DNA from: Alteromonas macleodii
Lineage (GTDB): Bacteria > Pseudomonadota > Gammaproteobacteria > Enterobacterales > Alteromonadaceae
Length of the DNA stretch: 64,000 bases
Assembly (NCBI RefSeq): GCF_903772925.1
Contig: NZ_LR812090.1
Span: 1,632,333-1,696,332 of the forward strand
Direction: 5' to 3'
Under the pieces are notes generated by a model that saw only the letters and a list, made by a program, of their open reading frames with translations, had not been told where the DNA came from and did not search any database. Positions 35,194-45,172 of the stretch are shown here, one piece after another. The stretch's first letter is position 1; every line of letters starts with the position of its first letter. Both the position numbers and the translations under genes were made by a program.

Positions 35194-37299
35194 ATGGATA
35201 ATGAGACACAAAAAGTAGTCATCATTGACGATGAACCAACAACACTCTTGCTACTGGAAAGTGCGGTAGAGTCTTTAGCAGAAGTGATTACGGTCTCACA
35301 AAGTGTAGCAGCATTTTCTGTAATACAGTCGCAGCAGCCTGATTTGGTCGTGTTGGATATAAGCATGCCTGAGCTGTCAGGCTTTGATGTATGTAAGCAG
35401 CTCAAAGCATGTTCAAGTACAGCTTCAATTCCTGTTATCTTCGTTACTTCTCATAGCGATACTGAAAACGAACACAGCGCCTTGTCGCTCGGTGCGATAG
35501 ACTTTATCTCAAAGCCTATCGATATAGAAATGTGTCGAATGAGGGTGAGGAACCAACTCACGCTTCAATCTCAAAAAGACTTATTGAAGAAAGTTAACCA
35601 AGAACTCGAGGCGGAAAAAAAACAACTAGCCATAACATTAAAATCCATAGCTGATGGTGTAATTTCAATTAACGCTGCGGGTGATATCACATTCATAAAC
35701 CCCGTGGCACAAAGGCTTACCGGATATAGTGTGCAGGATGCTTTAGGCAAGCCTATTGATGAAGTAATGAATCTGCGCGATGCATCAAGCCATGAACCAC
35801 TGTTAAACCCCGCTCTTTACGCGCTAGAGGTGAAACGCCCAGTGGCTATGTCGTATAACGCAACCCTTATCAGTAAGCACAAGCAAATTTTTAGGGTTGA
35901 AGATACGGCATCTCCAATTGTGGACGATGAAGGTAATATTAACGGTGCTGTTATGGTTTTTCAGGATGTTTCTGAAGCCGAAGAAATGGCGGTGAAGATG
36001 ACGCACTTAACCAACCATGATCAGCTTACAGGTTTGCCTAACCGTGTGTTACTTCACGACCGCATCGTCCAAGCTATAGCGCGAAGTTTTACTAGTAAGC
36101 AAAGCATCGCGCTACTGCTAATAGACATCGATAATTTTAAATACCTCAACGATAGCCTAGGGCATCAGGTCGGTGATTTTGTCATATCGACGGTAGCAAA
36201 GCGTCTTGCAGACACGCTAGGGCACAGCGCGACCCTGGCGCGTGTAGGCGGTGACGAGTTTGCTTGTCTTTTATCAGATATAGGCTCTGGATTTAGTGCA
36301 GATAGTATTGCCATGGCTTGTTTGCAGGCAGGTAGAGTACCTATAGAGATCGATGGAAAGTCTCATAGGTTGAGCCTAAGCATAGGAATAAGCCTGTACC
36401 CACAGGATGCAGTGAACGCAGAGGAAATGATGCGCCATGCTGATTCCGCAATGTATCGGTCGAAATCAAAAGGCAAAGACACGTTCAGCTTTTTCTCAAA
36501 AGACTTACAACATGCTATGCATCATAGGGTCGAAATGGAGATTAAGCTTAGACAGGCAATTGAAAACAACAGTTTAGCGATTTATCTTCAGCCAAAATAC
36601 GACTTTAATAGCGATGAAGTATTCAGCGCTGAAAGTTTAGTTAGAATGTTCGATGAAAACGGCAATGTAATAGGACCTGACGAATTCATTCCCCTCGCCG
36701 AAGAAACCGGACTTATACATCAGCTCGGTAAACAGGTGCTTCGGAAAAGTTGTGAGTTCATTGCTCGTTGTAATGATCGAGGCAAGCACTTTAAAGTAGC
36801 GGTGAACGTGGCTGCCAAACAGCTAGCAAACCCCGGGTTTGCGGATGAAGTTGCAGAAATCATTCACGCAACGGGCATTGAAGCCAGTTCAATAGAGCTT
36901 GAAGTGACAGAGTCGGCGCTAATGCACGATTTTGAGCAAACACGTGATATCCTCAACAAGTTAACGTCGTTGGGTGTTACTTTAGCCCTTGATGATTTTG
37001 GAACGGGTTATTCAAGTTTATCTTATCTGCGTCAGTTCCCTCTGAACGTGCTAAAAATAGACCGGTCCTTTGTTATTGATATGGATAAGGAGCAGCAAGC
37101 TCACGATATTGTCACCGCTATCGTACATTTAGCTTTAAGCTTGGAGCTAACCATTGTAGCAGAGGGCATAGAAACCCAATCACACTTTAATGAGTTAAAA
37201 GCGCTAGGCTGTCATCAGGGGCAAGGCTATTTTATGTGTCGTCCCATAGCCATTAACGATTTTTTTGCGCAATTTATTGGTAATGAAGAAGTCGCCTGA
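35194..37299 (+). CDS. Response regulator with PAS, GGDEF and EAL domains
   Basis: This protein has about 701 residues. A receiver domain (phospho-Asp in [12 protein letters not shown], near residue 55), a short coiled coil, a PAS domain (about 150-265), a GGDEF domain with intact VGGDEFACL (near 351) and an EAL domain whose signature reads SAESLVRMF with [13 protein letters not shown] follow in order. It may make and break c-di-GMP under phosphorelay control. The start is uncertain: ATG 35194 opens the conserved part, GTG 35182 is 4 codons earlier. A good AAGGAG (35164-35169) instead precedes ATGTAG at 35175, a start directly followed by a stop. Confidence 0.85.
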   Translation: MDNETQKVVIIDDEPTTLLLLESAVESLAEVITVSQSVAAFSVIQSQQPDLVVLDISMPELSGFDVCKQLKACSSTASIPVIFVTSHSDTENEHSALSLGAIDFISKPIDIEMCRMRVRNQLTLQSQKDLLKKVNQELEAEKKQLAITLKSIADGVISINAAGDITFINPVAQRLTGYSVQDALGKPIDEVMNLRDASSHEPLLNPALYALEVKRPVAMSYNATLISKHKQIFRVEDTASPIVDDEGNINGAVMVFQDVSEAEEMAVKMTHLTNHDQLTGLPNRVLLHDRIVQAIARSFTSKQSIALLLIDIDNFKYLNDSLGHQVGDFVISTVAKRLADTLGHSATLARVGGDEFACLLSDIGSGFSADSIAMACLQAGRVPIEIDGKSHRLSLSIGISLYPQDAVNAEEMMRHADSAMYRSKSKGKDTFSFFSKDLQHAMHHRVEMEIKLRQAIENNSLAIYLQPKYDFNSDEVFSAESLVRMFDENGNVIGPDEFIPLAEETGLIHQLGKQVLRKSCEFIARCNDRGKHFKVAVNVAAKQLANPGFADEVAEIIHATGIEASSIELEVTESALMHDFEQTRDILNKLTSLGVTLALDDFGTGYSSLSYLRQFPLNVLKIDRSFVIDMDKEQQAHDIVTAIVHLALSLELTIVAEGIETQSHFNELKALGCHQGQGYFMCRPIAINDFFAQFIGNEEVA

Positions 37300-37457
37300 T
37301 TGAAGGCGGCTATCTTATTTATTTCCATTCATCGCTTGTTAGGTGTTTTTCCTAATACCTATAGCGTATCTAAAGTTAACCTTTTCAATATACATCTTCC
37401 TTTTAAATGTTAGACTGTGTCGCAACGCTTTAACTATTAAAAAAGCCATATATTACA

Positions 37458-38423
37458 ATGCTAGAGCGCTTGTATCGCTTGCGGCTCGCATTAGAAAAAA
37501 CAATGGACAAAAAAGAAATTAAACCCTACTCACAGTGCAATGTACTTATTGTCGACGACGAGCCAATGAGTCGATTGCTATTACAGTCAATACTTGAAGC
37601 AGAGTTTCAATGCACGACGGTCGAATCTGGAACCGATGCCATTTCCTATTGCGCCAAAACGCTACCCGATTTGGTTTTACTTGACATGAACATGCCTGAT
37701 ATAGGTGGTCTTGAGGTGTGTGCAACACTAAAAGCGACTCCTGAAACCAAAGATATTCCAGTTGTATTTGTCACGTCTACCATGGATATTGAGAGTGAAA
37801 ACGCGTGCTGGGAAGTAGGGGCATCTGATTTTGTGATGAAACCAGTAAACGCGTCAACGCTAACTCACCGAGTAAAAACACACCTTCAAAACAAGCTGCG
37901 TACCGAGTTTCTTGAAATGATGACGTTTCACGACCAGCTTACTGGCCTTTACAATAGAATGTACCTGACTAAGGAAATCCCTTTATTGATAAAGCAGGTA
38001 GCCAGAGACAAAGGGTCGGTAGGGGCAATAATGCTCGACATTGATTACTTCAAACTCTTTAACGATACCTATGGACACCTTGAAGGTGACTTGTGTCTCC
38101 AAAAAGTGGCACAAATAGTCTCTGATACAGTGAAACGACCCAAAGATGCTGTGATACGTTTTGGCGGTGAAGAGTTTTTAGTTGTTCTTCCTTACAACGA
38201 CCATAATGGCACCAAGCTTGTGGCAAACCAATTAGTAGATGCGGTAGCCGAAGCGAAAATTCCTCACGGCAAAGGCATTGAAAACCGGGTCTCTATCAGC
38301 GCAGGTTTTGCGGTTTGGAAAGCCGCGGAAGTTGCACAGGACAACCTTGCGGCCCTAATTGAAGACGCTGACGTGTCCTTGTTTGAAGCTAAAGAATTAG
38401 GTCGAAATCAAGCAAAAGGTTAA
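37458..38423 (+). CDS. Response regulator with GGDEF output
   Basis: This 321-residue protein has a receiver domain (phospho-Asp76 in LVLLDMNMPDIGG) and a GGDEF domain with RFGGEEFLVVL near residue 236; GGEEF is an active variant in characterised cyclases. It resembles PleD/WspR-type cyclases. The ATG at 37458 gives a 15-residue leader; ATG 37503 (MDKKEIKPYS) is an alternative, and neither has a clear ribosome site. It follows the REC-PAS-GGDEF-EAL gene by 158 bases in the same direction. Confidence 0.87.
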   Translation: MLERLYRLRLALEKTMDKKEIKPYSQCNVLIVDDEPMSRLLLQSILEAEFQCTTVESGTDAISYCAKTLPDLVLLDMNMPDIGGLEVCATLKATPETKDIPVVFVTSTMDIESENACWEVGASDFVMKPVNASTLTHRVKTHLQNKLRTEFLEMMTFHDQLTGLYNRMYLTKEIPLLIKQVARDKGSVGAIMLDIDYFKLFNDTYGHLEGDLCLQKVAQIVSDTVKRPKDAVIRFGGEEFLVVLPYNDHNGTKLVANQLVDAVAEAKIPHGKGIENRVSISAGFAVWKAAEVAQDNLAALIEDADVSLFEAKELGRNQAKG

Positions 38424-38574
38424 ACATAGGTAAGGCTGTAAACTATCCTATTGTTTAATGTCGCAAGTGTTGCTTGCACGCTATCATCAAATGTAATGGC
38501 GTACTATTCCCAAATTTTGTGATAGCAGCGGATAGTACCACTCTGGTACACGTTTGAGGCTTAGGTAAAGAGCA

Positions 38575-40578
38575 ATGGTTTATTTCGACGAGCAATCGAG
38601 TTTGAATGTGAAGCTGGAAGAGCAGCTAAAAGCATCGCTTACTCAGTTATTACAGCGTGGTTGTGACTCACTTGGGATATTCCAAGCACTGCTTTTGCAC
38701 CTCGAAGAGGATACCGTCAACATCCTAGTCAAAGCCTCATCGGCTTATCCTCCCAGTTTTAAATCTATTCCCTCGTTCGCAAGCTGCACCCAGGTAGATA
38801 ATTGTTTTCCCGTAAGTAGTGCGAAGAGTTCTCTAGCATTTAAGCAGTGGTTTACCACCTATTTCAGCGCGGAAAAATACATTAGAGGCCAGGTTCACAA
38901 GCTTGATGGAGGATACGTCTGTTTAGTGTTCATCAATGCATGCCCAGACCAGCCAAGTAACCTGGATAAAGTGGCGTTGCTCGACGAGTGGCTGTCCGTT
39001 ACTTTGGACAAGTTTCATATAGAAAAAGCTGAATCAACCCAAAACACGCTGTACGAAAAACTACAAAACGTAGCGAATGTTGGTACGTGGGAAGTCGACC
39101 TTATTACCAACGAGTTAACCTGGTCATCTCAAACTCGCTGTATTCATGAGGTGGACGATAATTACATGCCTACGCTAGATACGGCAATCAGCTTCTATAA
39201 AGAAGGGTTTGATAGAAATGAAATAAGCCGTATCGTTTCTCACACTATCGAGACCGGTGAGCCATGGAGCGCAACCCTCGAACTTATCACTGCAAAAGGT
39301 AATTCGGTGTGGATAGAAACCCACGGTATGGCAGAGATGAAGCATGGGAAGTGCATTCGCTTGTTTGGAACGTGTCAAAATGTGAATAAATCGGTTCAGC
39401 TCAGGTTAGAGTTGGATGCGCGACGCAAAGAGGCAGAAGCCGCCTCGAGAGAGCGCGGTATGTTGCTATCTAGAATCAGCCACGAGCTAAAAACGCCCTT
39501 GAACGGCATCACCGGCATGCTTCAGGCTATAAAGTTTGAAACGAAAGACAACGTAAGAATTAGAAAAGCTGACATTGCGCTACACAGCGCCGATCGTTTG
39601 TTATCGCTTATAAACGATGTGCTTGATTATACATCAATTATCAACGGGGAATTCAGCTTAAAGCACAGTGATTTTTGCGTTCGCTCCTTGTGCGAAGACA
39701 TTGTAGATGTGTTTAAAACTAAATGCGCTGAAAAAGGCGTGCGGCTTTACGCTGTGCTGTCTTTTGACGAAAAGACCTATGTACATGGCGATGCCGCAAG
39801 AATAAGTCAGGTAATAACTAACTTGTTGTCGAATGCCGTAAAGTTCACTGCTAAAGGCTATATTTCAGTGCAGGTTACGCTAAAACATCAAGGCGAGGTG
39901 CCCATTCTACTTGCTTCAGTAGAAGACACCGGCGTAGGCATGAGCGACGATATCCTGTCACGGGTATTCACACCGTTTCAGAATGATACCGGCTGTGCGT
40001 CAGAAGAGCTAAACGGCAACGGGTTAGGCCTATCTATAGTAAACCAACTCGTTGACAAGATGGGCGGTGAGCTTGAAGTGCGCTCAAATGTGGGTAAGGG
40101 AACCTGTTTTGACGTGGCTATACCCATTGAAATGGCGTCATTAAATGAAAAAGTCACTGGCGATGTAGAATTGTCCTCTGAGCTTTTAAGTGTACCTTTA
40201 AACGTATTAGTAGTTGACGATAACGACATAAACCGCCTGGTTTTAGGGTCTATGCTAGAGAAGTTTAATTATCTACCGGATGAAGCAGAAAACGGAGAAG
40301 TTGCAGTACAAATGGCAAGAGCCAAAAAGTACGATATCATCTTTATGGACTGTGCTATGCCTGTATTAGATGGTGTAAGTGCAACGAAAATAATACTGCA
40401 AGAAAACCTGATGCCGAAGCATGGCCGAATTATTGCGGTTACCGCCAACACGACAGCCGAAGATAAAGCTAGCTGCAGCGAAGCAGGCATGCAGGACTTT
40501 CTGGCCAAGCCCGTAGTGCAAAATGATGTAACGTTACAGCTTAAGATAGCGCTAGATGCAAAATCAGTAGCAGCTTAG
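38575..40578 (+). CDS. Hybrid histidine kinase (N-terminal sensor, PAS, HisKA, HATPase, REC)
   Basis: This 667-residue protein has a GAF-like N-terminal region (about 1-165, no membrane segment), a PAS domain (about 170-275), a HisKA domain with His303 in SRISHELKTPLNGI, an HATPase with NLLSNAVKF, DTGVGMSDD and NGLGLSIV, and a C-terminal receiver with Asp near 592 in IIFMDCAMPVLDG. It is a cytoplasmic sensor, signal unknown. It lacks an Hpt domain, and a lone Hpt gene lies 3.6 kb upstream. Two receiver-cyclases sit between them, so the four genes look like one phosphorelay island. Confidence 0.88.
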   Translation: MVYFDEQSSLNVKLEEQLKASLTQLLQRGCDSLGIFQALLLHLEEDTVNILVKASSAYPPSFKSIPSFASCTQVDNCFPVSSAKSSLAFKQWFTTYFSAEKYIRGQVHKLDGGYVCLVFINACPDQPSNLDKVALLDEWLSVTLDKFHIEKAESTQNTLYEKLQNVANVGTWEVDLITNELTWSSQTRCIHEVDDNYMPTLDTAISFYKEGFDRNEISRIVSHTIETGEPWSATLELITAKGNSVWIETHGMAEMKHGKCIRLFGTCQNVNKSVQLRLELDARRKEAEAASRERGMLLSRISHELKTPLNGITGMLQAIKFETKDNVRIRKADIALHSADRLLSLINDVLDYTSIINGEFSLKHSDFCVRSLCEDIVDVFKTKCAEKGVRLYAVLSFDEKTYVHGDAARISQVITNLLSNAVKFTAKGYISVQVTLKHQGEVPILLASVEDTGVGMSDDILSRVFTPFQNDTGCASEELNGNGLGLSIVNQLVDKMGGELEVRSNVGKGTCFDVAIPIEMASLNEKVTGDVELSSELLSVPLNVLVVDDNDINRLVLGSMLEKFNYLPDEAENGEVAVQMARAKKYDIIFMDCAMPVLDGVSATKIILQENLMPKHGRIIAVTANTTAEDKASCSEAGMQDFLAKPVVQNDVTLQLKIALDAKSVAA

Positions 40579-40657
40579 AGGCTTTTGGTTATATAAGCTG
40601 TATTTTTACGGCGAATAGTCTTCTCCATCGGTAAAAACATAAGATACTCCTAAAAAA

Positions 40658-40690
40658 AAGAGCCCAGGTTTCAAAAAAACTGAGCTCTTT
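40658..40690. terminator. Bidirectional terminator between hybrid kinase and TonB receptor genes
   Basis: AAAGAGC-CCAG-GTTT pairs with AAAC-TG-AGCTCTTT with one bulge. Runs of A lie on the left. It separates two convergent genes. Confidence 0.65.
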
Positions 40691-40766
40691 AGTGAATGTG
40701 ATGCAGTGAATTAAAGTCGCACTTCTATCTTGGATAGACGTACGACAACACCACAACTAAGCATAC

Positions 40767-43157
40767 TTAGAATGAATAAGTAAATTTAGCATTCCAGTGA
40801 CGCGGTAGTTCAGGTAGAACGATTTGGCTACCGAACAGATCAGGGAAGTTAGAACGGAAGTAATCTTCATCAGTTAAGTTCTTAACTGTTAGATTAACGC
40901 TCCAATCTTCCGCCTGATAAGAAAGGCCAGCATTAACCAAAGTGTAAGAAGGTAGTGTAACTGCGCCTGAGAAGCCAGAAGCCACTTCGTCAGCATTTAC
41001 AACACTTACACTAGCCGCATAGCCATTTAGGAAATCGTAAGTAGCGGTTAAACCATACGTATTTTCTGGTATGCCCGCTTTGATTGCCCCTTCATTACTA
41101 TATGCAGTGTTACCAACAGGTGTTCCGCCAAAGAAAATAGATGGGTCGTCAATGTTTGCAAAATCCTCAGCACCGAAGAAACCAAATTGGAAACCAGCGC
41201 CATCAAGCACGGTTAAGTTAGTGACTTCAATGTTGGTGTAAACAGCAGTAAGTACCAATTGCTCGTTTACTACCCAGCGAAGTTCAAATTCAGTACCTTC
41301 ATTTAATGTTGTGTTATTTGTAACGGTAGACTGTGCATTAATATCGGTACGCTCTTGCTCGTAGATTGATAAAGCTACATATAGGCTATCGTCCAAAAAT
41401 GAGCCTTTAACACCGTATTCGAAAAGCTCAGAGGTATCAAAGTATCCACCAGGGATGTTTTCCACATCGATGTTCGCGCCTTGACCCGCAACAATAGTCG
41501 CTTGTTCAGCAACGGTAATGTAGGGGATTAAACCGAAATCTGTTTTGTATGAAACACTCGCATTCCACGAAATACCATCTTCTTTATCTTCAGCGGTCAC
41601 ATCTTCATCGCCACCAAACAGCGTAATACCTCCTGGTGTTGTACTTTCAACATCTACCGAGTCGTAGCGCAGCCCTAATACAATATTTAATCCATTTTCC
41701 CAAGTAAGGTCGGTCATTGCGGCTATACCTAAGTTAAGGTAATTACCTACATCATAGTTCGAGTAGCCGAAGCCTGCGCGGGTGGCAAGTAAACGTCTAT
41801 CTAAAGCCGTTGAAGGGCCGGTTAGGTCGCGACGATCGAAGTACTCATTTATGAAGTCGTCACCACTTTCAAAGTCTGTGTATCGAATTGATGGAGAGAA
41901 CTGGAACTGAGCAAGTAGGCTATCGTTTTCATATTCGGTAGCAAATACGACCTTGTCTTCTATCACATAAGCATCGTGAAACTGCGAGAAACCATAGGCA
42001 TTTTCGTTAAGATTTTCATAACTTTCGTAGAAGAACTGATTCTTTACTTCCCAGTCATCTGCAAAATAAATCATATCGAAATAAAACGTTGTGACTTCAT
42101 TTTCTAGCACGTCGTCTGCAGCAATTAGGGTTTGATCACGACCTAGCTGAGCAGTACCCACATCGACCAAAGCCATGGAATCGCCGAAGCTCGAACCGTC
42201 TTCTGTCAAAGGGTCAATACCGTCGACAAAAAGATTGCCAGCGAAGTATTCGAAGTGACTAATGCTACCATCGCCATCAGCGTCTAGCGGTTTTGCGTTA
42301 CCAGTGATGTAGGTGCCATTATCAATTAAATCCTGTGTAACGCGGTTCCAGCCAGCGTTTTGGTTACCATCGTACTTGTGATACATACCGCCAAATTCGA
42401 TACTCAAATTATCAGTCAAGTCCATATCAAATGCGGCTTGAACTACGGTTTGGTCAGTTTCACTATTGCGATAGTAAGAGTCAGAGTTTTCTTGCTCAGC
42501 ATAGATATAATAGCCAAGATCTTTACCGGCTAGCTTGCCCGGTCCACCGACTTCGGCGGTAAGGATATTCTTATCCCAAGAGCCTGTGGTATAAGAAAAT
42601 TGACCGGTAGGGTTATCTAGATATTGGCCTCTACCTACTTTTGCTGATTTAGGGTTGAAGTTTAGGTATCCGCCTATTTTAGCTGGGCCATAAATAGGAG
42701 AGGCGGGTCCACGAACAATATCTACACTACTAGAGGCGCCAATTGGCGTTGGGTAGTTGCCAGGGTTATCTAAACGGCGAACCCCTCTAAAGTAAACTTC
42801 ACCCGGGGTACCACGTACGTCAAGTGAGCCTGCAACACCAAAGAAAGACTGGGTGAACGTACCTGGCGCAAATGCTACTAATTCATCAATATCAGAAACG
42901 TTAAAACGCTCCATTTGCTCTTGAGAAATAGTGGATGCTGAGCGCGGTGTTTCAAGAATAGATTTACCAAAGCCAAATACCGACTCGACGTCTTGCCCGG
43001 GCAAGCTGCCTAGCGACCCAGTCACCTGAATCTTTTCGACATCTTTTTCTTGTACCTCTGTCTCTTCTTGTGCAAATGCTTGAGATGACAATGCTACCGC
43101 CGTTGTCATCGCTAAGGCTTTTGCTAGAGGAGATAATGCGAATGTAGTGTTTTTCAT
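40767..43157 (-). CDS. TonB-dependent outer-membrane receptor, candidate purine importer
   Basis: This 796-residue protein has a signal peptide cut after AFAQ (about residue 29), an unusually acidic N-terminus with EKIQVTGS as possible TonB box region, a plug domain (about 60-170, with ETPRSASTISQEQM and SVDIVRGPASPIYGP) and a C-terminal beta-barrel ending in Phe. It resembles siderophore-type TonB receptors in the plug. The ligand is not readable from sequence. A RutR-type box lies 109 bases upstream and a xanthine/urate-type permease gene lies just beyond, so a nucleobase or derivative is a reasonable guess. AGGAAACC precedes the ATG. Confidence 0.85.
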   Translation of the reverse strand: MKNTTFALSPLAKALAMTTAVALSSQAFAQEETEVQEKDVEKIQVTGSLGSLPGQDVESVFGFGKSILETPRSASTISQEQMERFNVSDIDELVAFAPGTFTQSFFGVAGSLDVRGTPGEVYFRGVRRLDNPGNYPTPIGASSSVDIVRGPASPIYGPAKIGGYLNFNPKSAKVGRGQYLDNPTGQFSYTTGSWDKNILTAEVGGPGKLAGKDLGYYIYAEQENSDSYYRNSETDQTVVQAAFDMDLTDNLSIEFGGMYHKYDGNQNAGWNRVTQDLIDNGTYITGNAKPLDADGDGSISHFEYFAGNLFVDGIDPLTEDGSSFGDSMALVDVGTAQLGRDQTLIAADDVLENEVTTFYFDMIYFADDWEVKNQFFYESYENLNENAYGFSQFHDAYVIEDKVVFATEYENDSLLAQFQFSPSIRYTDFESGDDFINEYFDRRDLTGPSTALDRRLLATRAGFGYSNYDVGNYLNLGIAAMTDLTWENGLNIVLGLRYDSVDVESTTPGGITLFGGDEDVTAEDKEDGISWNASVSYKTDFGLIPYITVAEQATIVAGQGANIDVENIPGGYFDTSELFEYGVKGSFLDDSLYVALSIYEQERTDINAQSTVTNNTTLNEGTEFELRWVVNEQLVLTAVYTNIEVTNLTVLDGAGFQFGFFGAEDFANIDDPSIFFGGTPVGNTAYSNEGAIKAGIPENTYGLTATYDFLNGYAASVSVVNADEVASGFSGAVTLPSYTLVNAGLSYQAEDWSVNLTVKNLTDEDYFRSNFPDLFGSQIVLPELPRHWNAKFTYSF

Positions 43158-43265
43158 GGTTTCCTCATTATTTTTAGTTGCCCTTTTTTAGGGCTTTATC
43201 AACGCACTATTTCTATTGCGCCTTGCTGTATGCAAGAGGTTTAGCAGGATGAGTGCCAACTTCCT

Positions 43266-43277
43266 AACCAGTTGGTC
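43266..43277. promoter_or_regulatory. RutR-type box upstream of TonB receptor
   Basis: AACCAGTTGGTC, followed by AA, matches the RutR consensus with one mismatch in the left arm. It lies 109 bases before the receptor start. Confidence 0.6.
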
Positions 43278-43400
43278 AACTTTTAACCTGCTCTTAAGTT
43301 GCTGAATTATATGGATTTAAAAATATAATGTTGTTCTTATATTGTTATTATTGTGTTAACGAATAAGGTTTTTCTTATTTTTGCACCTTCGCAGTGATTT

Positions 43401-44954
43401 CTACCGTGGTTTTGCACTATAAAGAGCAGGGCGCAGCACTTGGCGCTGCTTTATACCTAATATCGCTTTATGGGGGGAAGTTGCTGAGTTGCTGCGATTC
43501 TCTTTAGTACGCTTTTTTACCTCAGGGGAAGCGGTTTTGACCGAGTCGTCCAAAGCTTCACTCGCATTACTTTCTGTAAGTTGATTGACGGTGGTTGCCA
43601 AAGCTTCTGACTTATCACTAGCGCCTTTTTTCCCGGGTAACGTTAAATCTAAAATAACCGCCGTAAGTCCTGCTGACGTAACAGGGGAAAGAAGAATATT
43701 TTCAAGCCAGTTAGGTAGTTCGGCCAAGGCTTCGGGTACCATCATTACCCCAATTGCCATACCAAGGGCACAAGCCGTAACCAAACTGCTGCGTCTATCC
43801 AACGCATAGCTGGCAAGAAGTTTAAGGCCGCCTACTGCAACCATGGCAAACATCACTAATGTTGCGCCGCCTAAAACAGACTTAGGGATAGCCTGCAACA
43901 CACCACCAACAATTGGAAAGCAGCCAATAAGAACAAACAGCGCAGCAACAAAGAAGCCCACTTTGCGACTTGCGATACCAGTTAGCTGAATAACTCCATT
44001 ATTTTGACCAAAGGTAGTGTTCGGAAACGTGTTAAACATACCTGCCAGTAGCGAATTTACGCCGTCGCCTAAAATACCGCCCTTTACTCGGGCTAAGTAA
44101 ACCGGGCCGCTCACCGGTTGCTTGCAGAAAAGGCTATTGGCCGTTAGATCGCCCGCGGTTTCTATAGCACTGAATAAGTAAATTAGCGCAATAGGTAAAA
44201 ACAGATTGATATCAAATGAGATGCCAAATGCAAACGGCGTAGGAATAGCGACAATAGATAAAGAGGCAAGGCCGCTAAAATCAAGACCTTTTGTAAATCC
44301 AACATAAGTTGCACCAATGGCCATGCCAATAAAAATAGCGCTTAAGCGTAGCCAATGATTGTGAGATGCGTTTAAAAATACAATAACAAGCAACACGCCA
44401 AGACCTACCGCTAGGTTGTCAGTACTCGCAAAGTCCGCAGCATGAAAACCGCCTGCAAGGTCGGTCATGCCCACGTTGATTAAGCTAAGCCCTATGGCCG
44501 TGATCACAATGCCAGTAGTTAAAGGGGTAATGATGCGTTTAAGTTTATCTACAAATAGACTGAACACTACCTCAACAAGCGCACCTGCCATGGTGAGGCC
44601 AAACAGCAGTGCTAAAATATCTTCGGGCGTACCGCCATTTGCTTTAACTTGGTTTCCCGCCAGAATTAGCGAGCTAATAAACGCAAAGCTGGTACCTTGA
44701 ATGGCTACCAACCCGCTACCTACCGGCCCAATACGCTTTGTTTGTATTGCAGTACCTAGGCCACTAACAAACAGTGCCATGCTGATAAGGTAAGGTGTAT
44801 ATTCGGTAAGACCTAAAGTTGATGTGACAATGAGTGTTGGTGTAATAACGCCAACAAAGCTGGCTAATAAGTGCTGGAACGCCGCGGTAAGAGAAGGAAG
44901 AAATGCCGGGCTATCGTGAAGGTCGTAAAGTAATTCGCTGTGATTTGAAGACAT
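43401..44954 (-). CDS. NCS2 xanthine/urate-type permease with long C-terminal tail
   Basis: This 517-residue protein is a nucleobase:cation symporter-2 of the XanQ/UacT branch. SAIETAGDLTANS carries the substrate-binding Glu of xanthine/urate carriers, and FGQNNGVIQLTGIASRKVG is the family signature. About 14 membrane spans end near residue 440; the remaining ~75 residues are a polar cytoplasmic tail rich in Ser, Glu and Lys, absent from typical members. ATG 44954 was chosen over a TTG two codons upstream. A perfect RutR-type box lies 46 bases before the start. Xanthine or urate is the likely cargo. Confidence 0.87.
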   Translation of the reverse strand: MSSNHSELLYDLHDSPAFLPSLTAAFQHLLASFVGVITPTLIVTSTLGLTEYTPYLISMALFVSGLGTAIQTKRIGPVGSGLVAIQGTSFAFISSLILAGNQVKANGGTPEDILALLFGLTMAGALVEVVFSLFVDKLKRIITPLTTGIVITAIGLSLINVGMTDLAGGFHAADFASTDNLAVGLGVLLVIVFLNASHNHWLRLSAIFIGMAIGATYVGFTKGLDFSGLASLSIVAIPTPFAFGISFDINLFLPIALIYLFSAIETAGDLTANSLFCKQPVSGPVYLARVKGGILGDGVNSLLAGMFNTFPNTTFGQNNGVIQLTGIASRKVGFFVAALFVLIGCFPIVGGVLQAIPKSVLGGATLVMFAMVAVGGLKLLASYALDRRSSLVTACALGMAIGVMMVPEALAELPNWLENILLSPVTSAGLTAVILDLTLPGKKGASDKSEALATTVNQLTESNASEALDDSVKTASPEVKKRTKENRSNSATSPHKAILGIKQRQVLRPALYSAKPR

Positions 44955-44999
44955 GAGCAATATTTCTTAATAACAGTTGCTCAATGACTGCAAGATATT

Positions 45000-45011
45000 G
45001 ACCAATTGGTC
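45000..45011. promoter_or_regulatory. RutR-type box upstream of XanQ/UacT-type permease
   Basis: GACCAATTGGTC, preceded by TT, is a perfect palindrome matching the RutR core. It lies 46 bases before the permease start. Confidence 0.78.
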
Positions 45012-45120
45012 TGCTCACAATTGCCGCTGTATCACACTGTTTTTAATAGTTAATTTTTGATTCTTATATCTTGATGGATAAGAGGGATGAATGGATAAGC
45101 CCCAATTTGGTGCTTAAACA

Positions 45121-45149
45121 AAAAAATGCGCTAAATTAGCGCATTTTTT
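45121..45149. terminator. Terminator at the end of the oxalurate/allantoate operon
   Basis: AAAAAATGCGC pairs with GCGCATTTTTT around TAAATTA, with strong A and T runs on both sides. It closes the operon ending in the cupin gene. Confidence 0.88.
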
Positions 45150-45172
45150 CAAGAAAGATTTGAAGGTTTAAT

